Positions 1 through 7,440 of a stretch of 28,630 nucleotides of DNA are shown one piece after another. Within the stretch, counting starts at the first letter, position 1, and each line of letters starts with the position of its first letter. The notes beneath the pieces were generated by a model. It had not been told where the DNA came from. It saw only the letters and a program-made list of their open reading frames with translations, and ran no database searches. Location of the stretch: NCBI GenBank assembly GCA_045631885.1, contig JAZQVN010000014.1, positions 1 through 28,630 on the forward strand, given 5' to 3'. Position numbers and translations under genes: made by a program. The DNA is from CAJOLV01 sp045631885. GTDB lineage: Bacteria; Bacillota_I; Bacilli_A; RFN20; CAG-826.

Positions 1-101
1 TATCTGCTCTATCCTTTTTAATTTTGCCAGCCTTGATAAGGATCTCTTTCTCTTTCTTTATACATTCTAAAAGCACTGAAGCTGGTTCGTCGTTTGGATC
101 T
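1..101. repeat. Artefactual duplicate of bases 186-286
   Basis: These 101 bases are identical to 186-286, the last genuine part of hsdS. The two copies are separated only by library adapter sequence. Insert-adapter-insert is what a read through a short circularised library molecule, or a chimeric assembly of such reads, would give. This copy should not be counted as genomic sequence. Confidence 0.93.
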
Positions 102-185
102 AAGTCGGAGGCCAAGCGGTCTTAGGAAGACAAGAGAAGAACACAACTCCTTGGCACACAGAACGACATGGCTACGATCCGACTT
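102..185. other. MGI/DNBSEQ sequencing adapter left in the assembly
   Basis: The 84 bases split as 32 + 10 + 42. The first 32 begin AAGTCGGAGGCCAAGCGG and match the standard DNBSEQ forward adapter from memory. Bases 134-143 (GAGAAGAACA) sit where the sample barcode goes. Bases 144-185 are the reverse complement of the second adapter, ending GGCTACGATCCGACTT, with one apparent mismatch (ggcAcaca for ggcTcaca). The block is richer in GC than its surroundings and interrupts hsdS. Confidence 0.95.
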
Positions 186-1176
186 TATCTGCTCTATCCT
201 TTTTAATTTTGCCAGCCTTGATAAGGATCTCTTTCTCTTTCTTTATACATTCTAAAAGCACTGAAGCTGGTTCGTCGTTTGGATCTTGTTTCACAAGTTT
301 TCCTGTGACAGCAAGTTCTAATACCTTTTCTTTGGCAAGTTTCTTATATTCTTCTAACTCATCTTGTTCTTTTTCGATCTTATCAATCAAAGCAAATAGC
401 TCATCTAACTTAGTGACAATGCGTTGTTGTTCTTGAAAAGGAGGGACGGAGAACAGAAGGTTCTTAAATGCTTCCTTATTGATGTTGTAAAAAGCAGAGC
501 CAGATTTTTTTGTTATGTTTTTAATAGAACTAATTAATTCGTCTGATGATAAAACATAAAAAATATACTTCGATAGAATTTGGTCTGTTAAATGAGGTCT
601 TATTAAAAATACAAATCCACCAACAGTAATTTCCTTTGAAAGAGATGACTCAACTAAACCGAATTTCCCTACGTTTTCCAGACTTGTTACTGCAGGTGTA
701 ATTATATCTCCAAGAGACAAAAGAATATTATCTTTTACTAAGTCGCGAGGAATAAATAAATCATCACATTTTTCAGTCCATTTAAATGGTGAAATGTTTC
801 CACCCCTTAATACTCTAATGTAATTAGATTTTTCATTTGTAATCGCTACTTCCTTATTGAAGGTGGCACCTGTTTGTATATTTACCAAAGAGCCAAATCT
901 ACACCAAACCCAATTGTTCGGTGTGTCATGCGGAATATCATCAACAACATTTTCATTATTCTTTAATTTCTCATAATAACAATTATCGTCATCACTCCAA
1001 AAAATATCAGAATCAAAGACTTTTGATATCTTCTTTTCTTTTTCTAAACGATGTCTTTCTTCTTTGATTCTTGCTAATAGATTTTCAACTGGCTCATCAT
1101 TTTGATCTTGTGGTACTAATTTGCCACGCATAGCAAGGTCAAGAATCTTCTGCCTTAATGCTTTTGTATCAATCAT
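186..1176 (-). CDS. hsdS: Type I restriction enzyme specificity subunit HsdS, 3' end missing
   Basis: HsdS is the DNA-recognition subunit of type I restriction-modification complexes and binds HsdM and HsdR. Visible parts are an N-terminal conserved segment (residues 1-40, with GKLVPQDQNDEPVENLL), one target-recognition domain (about 85-245), and the central conserved helix region (about 246-331). The central region repeats the N-terminal motif as GKLVKQDPNDEPASVLL. A full HsdS would continue into a second recognition domain and a final helix. Here the reading frame runs into adapter sequence and stops at 172-174, so the last residues (VGS) and the stop are artefacts. The ATG overlaps the hsdM stop as ATGA, showing translational coupling. 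The gene is intact as far as it is read. Confidence 0.93.
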
Positions 1177-2633
1177 TCTTCAACGTCCTTAATAAGTTCT
1201 TTAAGTTGAGCCACTGATTGAGCTATGTTGTTTGATTTTTCTTCAATTAAATCAACGAGTTGATGCAAAGTATAATCTTGCTTTTCGTCCTTGATGTTTG
1301 GATTTTTAAAATCGATGTTGTAATTGTTTTCTATAATTTTGCTTTGCTCAACAAAATATGCATTTATATCTCCGTTATCGCGGTTATTCCACCACTCTCT
1401 AGCACCATTTAAGTGCTCAGCTGTAAAAGGCTTTGTTTTACTGAAACTTCTATATCCTTCTGGGAGTGGTACTTGATAATACCAAATTCCATCAGTCTTC
1501 TTACCCTTTTCAAAGAAAAGAATGTTTGTAGTAATATTTGCATAAAACAAGCCTGCTGGTAATTTTACGATTGTATGTAAATTACATTCGTTCATTAATT
1601 TTTTCTTTAATTCAACATATGCAGGTTCGTTGTTTGTAAATAAGAAGCCATCTGGCAAAACAATACCAACCCTACCATGTTCTTTTAAGCGATATAAAAC
1701 TAAACAAACGAAGAGGTTTGCGGTTTCACTTGTTCTAAACAATTTAGGGAAGTTTAAATCCTCTCCAGGAGCAATTTCTCCACCAAAAGGAGGATTCATC
1801 ATCGCTACATCAACTTTATCTTTTTCACCAAAATCATAGACGTTTGTGGATAAAGAAGAACCATAGGTGATATTAGAACCATCTAAATCGTGCAAGAGCA
1901 TGTTAGTAACGCAAAGCAAATATGGTAATGGTTTGCATTCGCAACCGATAATATTTTCTTGAATGCTATCTAAAGCAGATTGAGAATTATTGTTTTTCAG
2001 CATGTGATCAATAGCGGAAACCAAGAAGCCACCAGTTCCACAAGCAAAGTCTGCAACCTTTTCTCCTGGTTTTGGATCAAGAACTTCAGCTACAAAATCA
2101 GTAACTGGTCTAGGTGTATAATATTCACCGGAACTACCTGCATTTTGAAGTTCTTTAAGAATTGACTCATATATATCATTGAAGATATGCCTGTCTTCAT
2201 ATTCATCAAAATTAATGTTTTCATTTAATTCATTAAGAATTTGTCTCATCAAGGTTCCGTTAACCATGTAGTTATGTAGCCTTGAAAAAACGTATTGAAC
2301 AATCGCTGACCTTTGAGGTGTGTTTTCATCAACATGTAGGTCTTTTAAGGTCGGGAATAATTTTTCATTAACAAATTTAATAAGTTCGTCACCAGTCAAA
2401 GCTTTTCCGTCTTTATGGTCAATAGCCCAATTTCTCCAACGTAACTCTTCCGGGATGATAGATTTATAATTATCAATCTGTAATTCGTATTCATTGCTCT
2501 CTTTCAATTCATCATAAACTTTCAAGAAAAGCATCCATACCAAAGTACTGATTCTTTGAGCGTCACCATCAACACCATTATCTTTACGCATTATTTTTCT
2601 AATGCGTTTAACTAAGCCATTTAATTCAGACAC
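1173..2633 (-). CDS. hsdM: Type I DNA adenine methyltransferase subunit HsdM
   Basis: This is the modification subunit, which transfers a methyl group from S-adenosylmethionine to N6 of adenine in the HsdS-defined site. At 486 residues it has the usual length. It has the GEYYTPR segment (residues 169-175) typical of HsdM, methyltransferase motif I DFACGTGG (195-202), and catalytic motif IV NPPF (280-283), so it should be active. The start is GTG at 2633, preceded by AAGGAGG with a 7-base spacer. That ribosome site overlaps the stop codon of hsdR. The gene lies 12 bases after hsdR and overlaps hsdS by 4 bases, so the three form one operon. Confidence 0.96.
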   Translation of the reverse strand: MSELNGLVKRIRKIMRKDNGVDGDAQRISTLVWMLFLKVYDELKESNEYELQIDNYKSIIPEELRWRNWAIDHKDGKALTGDELIKFVNEKLFPTLKDLHVDENTPQRSAIVQYVFSRLHNYMVNGTLMRQILNELNENINFDEYEDRHIFNDIYESILKELQNAGSSGEYYTPRPVTDFVAEVLDPKPGEKVADFACGTGGFLVSAIDHMLKNNNSQSALDSIQENIIGCECKPLPYLLCVTNMLLHDLDGSNITYGSSLSTNVYDFGEKDKVDVAMMNPPFGGEIAPGEDLNFPKLFRTSETANLFVCLVLYRLKEHGRVGIVLPDGFLFTNNEPAYVELKKKLMNECNLHTIVKLPAGLFYANITTNILFFEKGKKTDGIWYYQVPLPEGYRSFSKTKPFTAEHLNGAREWWNNRDNGDINAYFVEQSKIIENNYNIDFKNPNIKDEKQDYTLHQLVDLIEEKSNNIAQSVAQLKELIKDVEE

Positions 2634-2645
2634 GACTCTGCCTCC

Positions 2646-4973
2646 TTATGCAACTGTATATAAGTTTACTTTAATAGCTGTAACTGCAGCCATATAAACT
2701 TCTCTGCCACCAAAGATATCGTTGATAATTTGTTTTGGTGTTCCATATTCTTTAAATTCATCAAGTTTAAGAACTCCAATATCATCTATATCTTCTATAC
2801 CTTCGTCGCAGTACTTTTCAAGTAATATTTCTAATATTGTTCTTGCAATACCTTGATATTCATCAAGAATCTCTGCTTTTTTGACATTTTTAGCTCTTTC
2901 GCTTCTTGTTAAAGGTTTCAAACCATATGCTACATGGCAAATCAAATCGAAATCGTCCATATCCTCGATTCCAATTTCTTTTCTTAACTCATCAAGTAAG
3001 ACGCCTTGTTTAGCAAGTTCTTCAATAATAACTTTGTGCTTCTTCTCAGATGTCCATGTTTGAATGAACGCATCTAACGTAGCATATTCATTTAAAATAT
3101 TAGACTTTGTGTAATTGATGAGGGATGTAGTAATCACTTTTCCATCACTATCCATGATAGAAACGTTTTCACCCATAATTGTTACTTCATCTCCATGAAT
3201 GTGGAATTTCTTTACTTCTTCTCCATCGCCACCATCTCCACCAGATTTGCCTTTCGATTGCCCTTCAAGAACAACATCAATATCTCCATCCCATTTAGGA
3301 TCTGCAAACAATCTTGTAGCTCTTCTGAAATCAATAATGACAAAGTCAAATTTATTAGCATCCATTCTAATTCTTGTGCCACGACCAATTATTTGTTTAA
3401 ACGTAGTCATAGAATTAATAACTTTATCTATAACAATTAATTTGGCTGTCTTACAGTCGATACCAGTAGTCATTAAATCAGACGTAATTGCAATGCATGG
3501 GTCTGTTTCTGGATTGAATTCCATTTTTACAAATGCTTCTAAATCAGCATCGGCTGTTGGACTATCTCCAGTGATTCTAACGATATATTTTGGATTCTTC
3601 CTGGTAATATCAGAGTTCATGTTGTTAAGAACTCTTCTCATGCGTTCTGCGTGAGGAATATTGCAACAGAAAATAATCGTTTTTTGATATCTGCCATTTT
3701 CTTTTAAATATGTAGTAATCTTTTCACACACAGCATTTGTTCTAGCATCAACAATAAGTTTCTTATCGAAATCGTTGATTGTATAAATTCTGTCTTCCAA
3801 AAGATTTCCATAAATATCAACTTCACCTTTGTATGGGCGATATCCGTTAACATCAATATCTAAATGGGGCGTAATGGCCTTAAACGGGGCGAGGTATCCA
3901 TCTTCAATACCAGCTTTGAGAGAGTAAATATATACTGGCTCTCCAAAATACAATCTCGCTGTATCAACAACAGGTTCGCCATTTTCATCTTTTTTACCAT
4001 ATACCTTTGGAGTAGCTGTCATACCAATTTGAATAGCACTACTGAAGTAATCCAAGACTTCTCTCCATTTAGAATCATCTCTAGCACTACCTCTATGACA
4101 TTCATCAACGAAGATTAAATCAAAGAAATCAGGACTAACTTGTTTGAACACATCTAAGTTTGATTGGGAATTACCGGCACTATCTAGCTGTTGATACAAA
4201 CCAAAGAAAACGTCGTAAGCTGTATCGATTTTATGCTTTTTAATAATGCATCTATGGATTCCAAATGGAGCAAATTCTTCATTGTGAGGTTTTCTAATTA
4301 ATTCTTTTCTATCGGCTAAGTAAAGAATCTTCTTCACTTTCTTTTGCCTTGTTAACTTCCATGCGATTTGAAATGCTGTATATGTTTTGCCAGTACCAGT
4401 TGCAAGAACGACCAAAACTCTCTTATTGCCTTGAGCGATAGATTCTAGAGTTTTATCTACAGAAGCAGTTTGATAATATCTAGGTCTAAAGCCAGGTGAA
4501 TAATGGAATGGTTCTTGCAAAAGATTTAGTTCCTCTTCCCCGAAGCCTTTTTCTAGTTTATATCTATCTTCCAATTGGGTTGGGGTTGGAAATTCATCTA
4601 TTCTAAGAACTCTTTCTAGTCCTGTAATCATATCGTGCTCAACGAAAGCTTTTCCGTTAGAGCTATATGCAAATGGGACACTTAGAATTCTTGCATATTC
4701 GATTGCTTGTAATAATCCTGCATCTTCGGTGTGATTACCGTCTTTAGCTTCAACAATAGCGAGTTTAAAACTGTTGTCATTTAAAAGAAGATAATCATAT
4801 TTTTTCTTTTTTCCTCTGGTATATCCACCATTTCCATTAGGAATAATGCGACCTTCACTAAAGGTGTGCTCCATTAAAATATTTGTCCAACCAGACTTAT
4901 TTATTTCAGGAGTTATCTTAATTCTCTTAACATCTTCTTCTGTTAATTTTTCAATAACAAACTCGTTCTCCAT
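2646..4973 (-). CDS. hsdR: Type I restriction endonuclease/translocase subunit HsdR
   Basis: HsdR is the ATP-driven DNA translocase and nuclease of the type I complex. Counted from the ATG at 4973 it is 775 residues. The N-terminal nuclease domain shows D60 and E75-A-K77, the D...ExK pattern. The motor has Walker A GTGKT (193-197), Walker B DECH (290-293), MTATP, and a helicase C-terminal part with QIIGRGTR. Length and organisation suggest the EcoEI-like (type IB) group. An in-frame TTG at 4991 would add six residues, but the ATG at 4973 has an AAGGA 6 bases upstream and is preferred. It is the first gene of the hsdR-hsdM-hsdS operon. Confidence 0.95.
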   Translation of the reverse strand: MENEFVIEKLTEEDVKRIKITPEINKSGWTNILMEHTFSEGRIIPNGNGGYTRGKKKKYDYLLLNDNSFKLAIVEAKDGNHTEDAGLLQAIEYARILSVPFAYSSNGKAFVEHDMITGLERVLRIDEFPTPTQLEDRYKLEKGFGEEELNLLQEPFHYSPGFRPRYYQTASVDKTLESIAQGNKRVLVVLATGTGKTYTAFQIAWKLTRQKKVKKILYLADRKELIRKPHNEEFAPFGIHRCIIKKHKIDTAYDVFFGLYQQLDSAGNSQSNLDVFKQVSPDFFDLIFVDECHRGSARDDSKWREVLDYFSSAIQIGMTATPKVYGKKDENGEPVVDTARLYFGEPVYIYSLKAGIEDGYLAPFKAITPHLDIDVNGYRPYKGEVDIYGNLLEDRIYTINDFDKKLIVDARTNAVCEKITTYLKENGRYQKTIIFCCNIPHAERMRRVLNNMNSDITRKNPKYIVRITGDSPTADADLEAFVKMEFNPETDPCIAITSDLMTTGIDCKTAKLIVIDKVINSMTTFKQIIGRGTRIRMDANKFDFVIIDFRRATRLFADPKWDGDIDVVLEGQSKGKSGGDGGDGEEVKKFHIHGDEVTIMGENVSIMDSDGKVITTSLINYTKSNILNEYATLDAFIQTWTSEKKHKVIIEELAKQGVLLDELRKEIGIEDMDDFDLICHVAYGLKPLTRSERAKNVKKAEILDEYQGIARTILEILLEKYCDEGIEDIDDIGVLKLDEFKEYGTPKQIINDIFGGREVYMAAVTAIKVNLYTVA

Positions 4974-5044
4974 ATCCCATCCTTCTTCCAATAATTTTGT
5001 ATTATCGGAAGTTCCTATGTTTTAAAATATATCACATTATGAAC

Positions 5045-5068
5045 TTCTCCACTATTTATAGTTGAGAA
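5045..5068. promoter_or_regulatory. Imperfect palindrome upstream of hsdR
   Basis: The arms TTCTC-c-ACTAT and ATAGT-t-GAGAA pair in 10 of 11 positions around a 2-base centre. It lies in the 100-base gap between the 3' end of the Rossmann-like gene and hsdR. No T-run follows on the minus strand, so an operator for the hsd operon is more likely than a terminator. No regulator can be assigned. Confidence 0.4.
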
Positions 5069-5073
5069 ACATG

Positions 5074-5607
5074 TTATGACTCAAGCAAGGTTTCGTAGTA
5101 GAAAGTTCTCTTTAAATAATCTTTGAATCCACTAATTGTGATTTTTAATCTTCCATCAGTAGAATTTGTTTTGGATCTAATTAATCTCGGATATTTCATT
5201 GGATTATCTTCAATTAATGCCAACAAACTGGATGTATCTCCCATTTCACTAATTTTGTGTGGGGTTGGTCCATAGATGATATCTGAATAGTCGTTAGAAT
5301 ACTCTAATCTTCTAGCATCGAGTCTTTTTGACTCTTCATAATCTATAAACTCAATGTTATCTGGATTGATTCCAACGTTTTTAGCAGCGGCTTGATAATC
5401 TCTTTTATTACCAGCTAGTTCACCAATAACAAGAATACGATAGGTTCTTGTATTAATTGGCATTCTCTCTTCTTCTTCAAGAATAATGCCATATTTATCT
5501 AACAAATCATCCATCTCATCATTCTTATTTGCCATTTCAAGTTCTTTTGCTATCTTGGCAAAAATACGAGATTTGATTTTTGCAATTTCACCAAATGAAT
5601 ATTCCAC
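5074..5607 (-). CDS. Small Rossmann-like protein, partner of the methyltransferase-like fusion
   Basis: Unrecognised family, 177 residues from a GTG at 5607. The N-terminal third is a charged helical region. The rest looks like an alpha/beta fold: a strand with RILVIGELAG, a helix, the strand IEFIDYEE, then YSDIIYGPTPHK. The GPxPH segment after a hydrophobic strand is reminiscent of DUF2325-like Rossmann domains, but this is from memory and weak. The GTG is preferred because GAGGA lies 8 bases before it and it follows the upstream stop by one base (TAG-A-GTG). An ATG at 5628 would overlap the upstream gene by 20 bases and lacks a ribosome site. The tight coupling says it works with the 565-residue fusion protein. 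Its biochemical role is unknown. Confidence 0.7.
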   Translation of the reverse strand: MEYSFGEIAKIKSRIFAKIAKELEMANKNDEMDDLLDKYGIILEEEERMPINTRTYRILVIGELAGNKRDYQAAAKNVGINPDNIEFIDYEESKRLDARRLEYSNDYSDIIYGPTPHKISEMGDTSSLLALIEDNPMKYPRLIRSKTNSTDGRLKITISGFKDYLKRTFYYETLLES

Positions 5608-5608
5608 T

Positions 5609-7306
5609 CTATTCTTCCTCGCTTTCATCTAAGTAGAAATTTTTGAGTGAATCTTCTAACTTTCTAGCTTCTTGTTTTAAAGCATAAAGAGTCGATAATT
5701 TTTCGTTATATTTTTGAGCCTTTTCAATTTGCTTATTAATATCAATTACTGGAATTAACACAGTAGATAATTCTTTAGAATTAATTGTGACAATGATTGT
5801 ACCCTTTTGGATTGATTTTAAAGCATTTTGTCCCTGTTCTGAATCGAGGAAGATTTTAAGATATGTAGGATTAAGAAGTTTAATATCTGGTCTCACAATA
5901 ATCATTCCACCAGTTACAAGAATTTTTTCCTTAGGTTCAATATCAACGACGACTGTTTTAATCTTTGATGATTTGCTTGTCACAACAACATCATTTTTCT
6001 TAACAGTGTATTTGTCAAACTTACCATCTTCATATTTAATAGAGCGAAGTGCTTTCCAATCCACAACACCATCTTCAATATCGCTAGAGGTAAGAATTCT
6101 ATAGCCTGTTGTCTCATCTGATAACATTCCGTTCTTTTCAAATACACCTAACGTGTATTGATTGCCTGAAAAAACTTTAGCTAAACCACTAAGAGGTACA
6201 CCATTTTTAGGCTTTTCAACATTAAGAAGGACATTTGATGGAACTAAATTGTTAACATCTTTTAATACAACAATATCTTTTAAAGGAACATCTGGACTAT
6301 TGTATAATTCTAAAACTTTATTAACAGCAACTTCAATTTTATTGAATCTCTTTGTTTTTGCATCAATTGCATTACTTGCATCGACAAGTTTTACAGATTT
6401 ATTGCCATGAGAGAAAACAAGCATGTATGGTTTAATTCCAGTAAAATTCAAAGAACCATTTGGAAGTTCAATGATACCTTCTAGTAATCCACTTTCAATT
6501 AGTGCTTTTCTATATTCTTCGTCTGCATAATTAAATAATGCTCTACCACTAACAATGGCAACAGCTCTTCCATATTCGTGTAAACCACATAGGAGCGTGT
6601 CTACAAAAAGCCATTCAGCTGTATTTCTTGTGGTAAATTCAATCTTTTTAAAGATTCTACTGGTTTTAGACTTTTCTCTTAAAAATTGTTTCATTCCCAG
6701 TGGAGGAAAACAATATCCTCTAGTGAAGACAATGTCTTGAGCTTCTAAAGCATTGCCTATTTTAATAATTGGTTTAGGATTCCCATCAGACAAAATATCT
6801 AATGCCATTTGTGACATCTTTGCTTGTTCAACATTAAGTTCATATCCGATTAAATCTTTGAGAACATAACCGTTATTGCGACTTTCAACAATAATCTTCG
6901 CGAGAACACTACCGTTTCCAGAGCCGATATCGACAACAATATGTCCTGCACCATCTATATCCAGCAATTGTTTAGCAACTTCAAACACTGAAAAAGTGGA
7001 GCTTTCAACAAAATCTCTGTAACCAGTTATATCATCTGATAAAGAATATAAAACAATTTCTCTTAATTCTTCTTTGCTGAATGATTTAAAAAGTTTGTCT
7101 ATTTCTTCAATATCTTTTTTCGGCAAATAAGAATTTGTTTCCTTTGCAAACTCTAATAACTCGTCGTCTCCATAAACATCTAAATATTTGTTTTCGAAGG
7201 CAGCTATATACGCGTTTATGACAATATATAATTTTCCTTTGTGAAGCGGAACGTTGCCTAATGATCCGTTTTCGATTTTTTCAATTAAATAATTTCTTTG
7301 TTGCAC
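5609..7306 (-). CDS. N6-methyltransferase/specificity fusion with a non-canonical motif IV
   Basis: 565 residues. The N-terminal 370 resemble a type I HsdM-like methyltransferase: SAM-binding motif I is clear (VVDIGSGNG, 124-132). Where NPP(F/Y) should stand, the sequence reads CFPPLG (199-204), so the catalytic Asn/Asp is absent. The C-terminal 190 residues (about 375-565) look like one HsdS recognition domain: ILTSSDI, YTVKKNDVVVTS, NPTYLKIFL, the GQ near residue 490, and a final helix. It may bind DNA and SAM without methylating, or use a divergent active site. The start is GTG at 7306, with GGGAGG 8 bases upstream. It is coupled to the downstream 177-residue gene. A promoter with two operator-like sites lies directly upstream. 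Confidence 0.8.
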   Translation of the reverse strand: MQQRNYLIEKIENGSLGNVPLHKGKLYIVINAYIAAFENKYLDVYGDDELLEFAKETNSYLPKKDIEEIDKLFKSFSKEELREIVLYSLSDDITGYRDFVESSTFSVFEVAKQLLDIDGAGHIVVDIGSGNGSVLAKIIVESRNNGYVLKDLIGYELNVEQAKMSQMALDILSDGNPKPIIKIGNALEAQDIVFTRGYCFPPLGMKQFLREKSKTSRIFKKIEFTTRNTAEWLFVDTLLCGLHEYGRAVAIVSGRALFNYADEEYRKALIESGLLEGIIELPNGSLNFTGIKPYMLVFSHGNKSVKLVDASNAIDAKTKRFNKIEVAVNKVLELYNSPDVPLKDIVVLKDVNNLVPSNVLLNVEKPKNGVPLSGLAKVFSGNQYTLGVFEKNGMLSDETTGYRILTSSDIEDGVVDWKALRSIKYEDGKFDKYTVKKNDVVVTSKSSKIKTVVVDIEPKEKILVTGGMIIVRPDIKLLNPTYLKIFLDSEQGQNALKSIQKGTIIVTINSKELSTVLIPVIDINKQIEKAQKYNEKLSTLYALKQEARKLEDSLKNFYLDESEEE

Positions 7307-7340
7307 AGTGTAATCCTCCCGTTCATAGTTCTTGAGACAT

Positions 7341-7401
7341 TTTAAGTTTAACCAAACGCAAAATATTCTGTCAATATTTTTTTAAGTTTGTACAAACGTA
7401 A
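7341..7401. promoter_or_regulatory. Pair of operator-like sites bracketing the promoter
   Basis: Two 21-base sites, 7341-7361 and 7381-7401, start exactly 40 bases apart and match at 17 of 21 positions. Their cores are GTTTAACCAAAC (7346-7357, imperfect) and GTTTGTACAAAC (7386-7397, a perfect 12-base palindrome). One covers the -10; the other lies just upstream of the -35. The spacing, close to four helical turns, suggests two repressor dimers on the same DNA face. The regulator is not evident. Confidence 0.6.
7345..7374 (-). promoter_or_regulatory. Promoter of the methyltransferase-like/Rossmann pair
   Basis: On the minus strand a perfect -35 TTGACA (7374-7369) is followed after 18 bases by TAAACT (7350-7345), a 4/6 match to the -10 consensus. 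It lies about 40 bases upstream of the GTG at 7306, and nothing else in the gap competes. The -10 overlaps one of the two operator-like palindromes. Confidence 0.6.
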
Positions 7402-7408
7402 TTTTGTG

Positions 7409-7423
7409 TATAGTAAGACTATA
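7409..7423. repeat. Short perfect inverted repeat after the NUDIX fusion gene
   Basis: TATAGT-AAG-ACTATA lies 18 bases past the stop codon of the 460-residue gene on the minus strand. The stem is only six AT-rich pairs and no good T-run follows. It may be a weak terminator or part of the regulatory region of the next gene. Confidence 0.25.
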
Positions 7424-7440
7424 GAGTTTAAAAAGAGCGA

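Noticed and set aside
1..286. True direct repeat or duplicated hsdS end
   Set aside because: The two copies are perfect and separated exactly by adapter sequence, so the repeat is a library artefact.
3199..3654. Open frame of 151 codons on the plus strand
   Set aside because: It is fully antisense to the conserved helicase part of hsdR, has no ribosome site, and has low-complexity composition.
5008..5047. Inverted GAAGTTC/GAACTTC arms resembling an FRT recombination site
   Set aside because: Only the left arm resembles FRT beyond seven bases, the spacing is wrong, and no recombinase is present. Chance or operator use is more likely.
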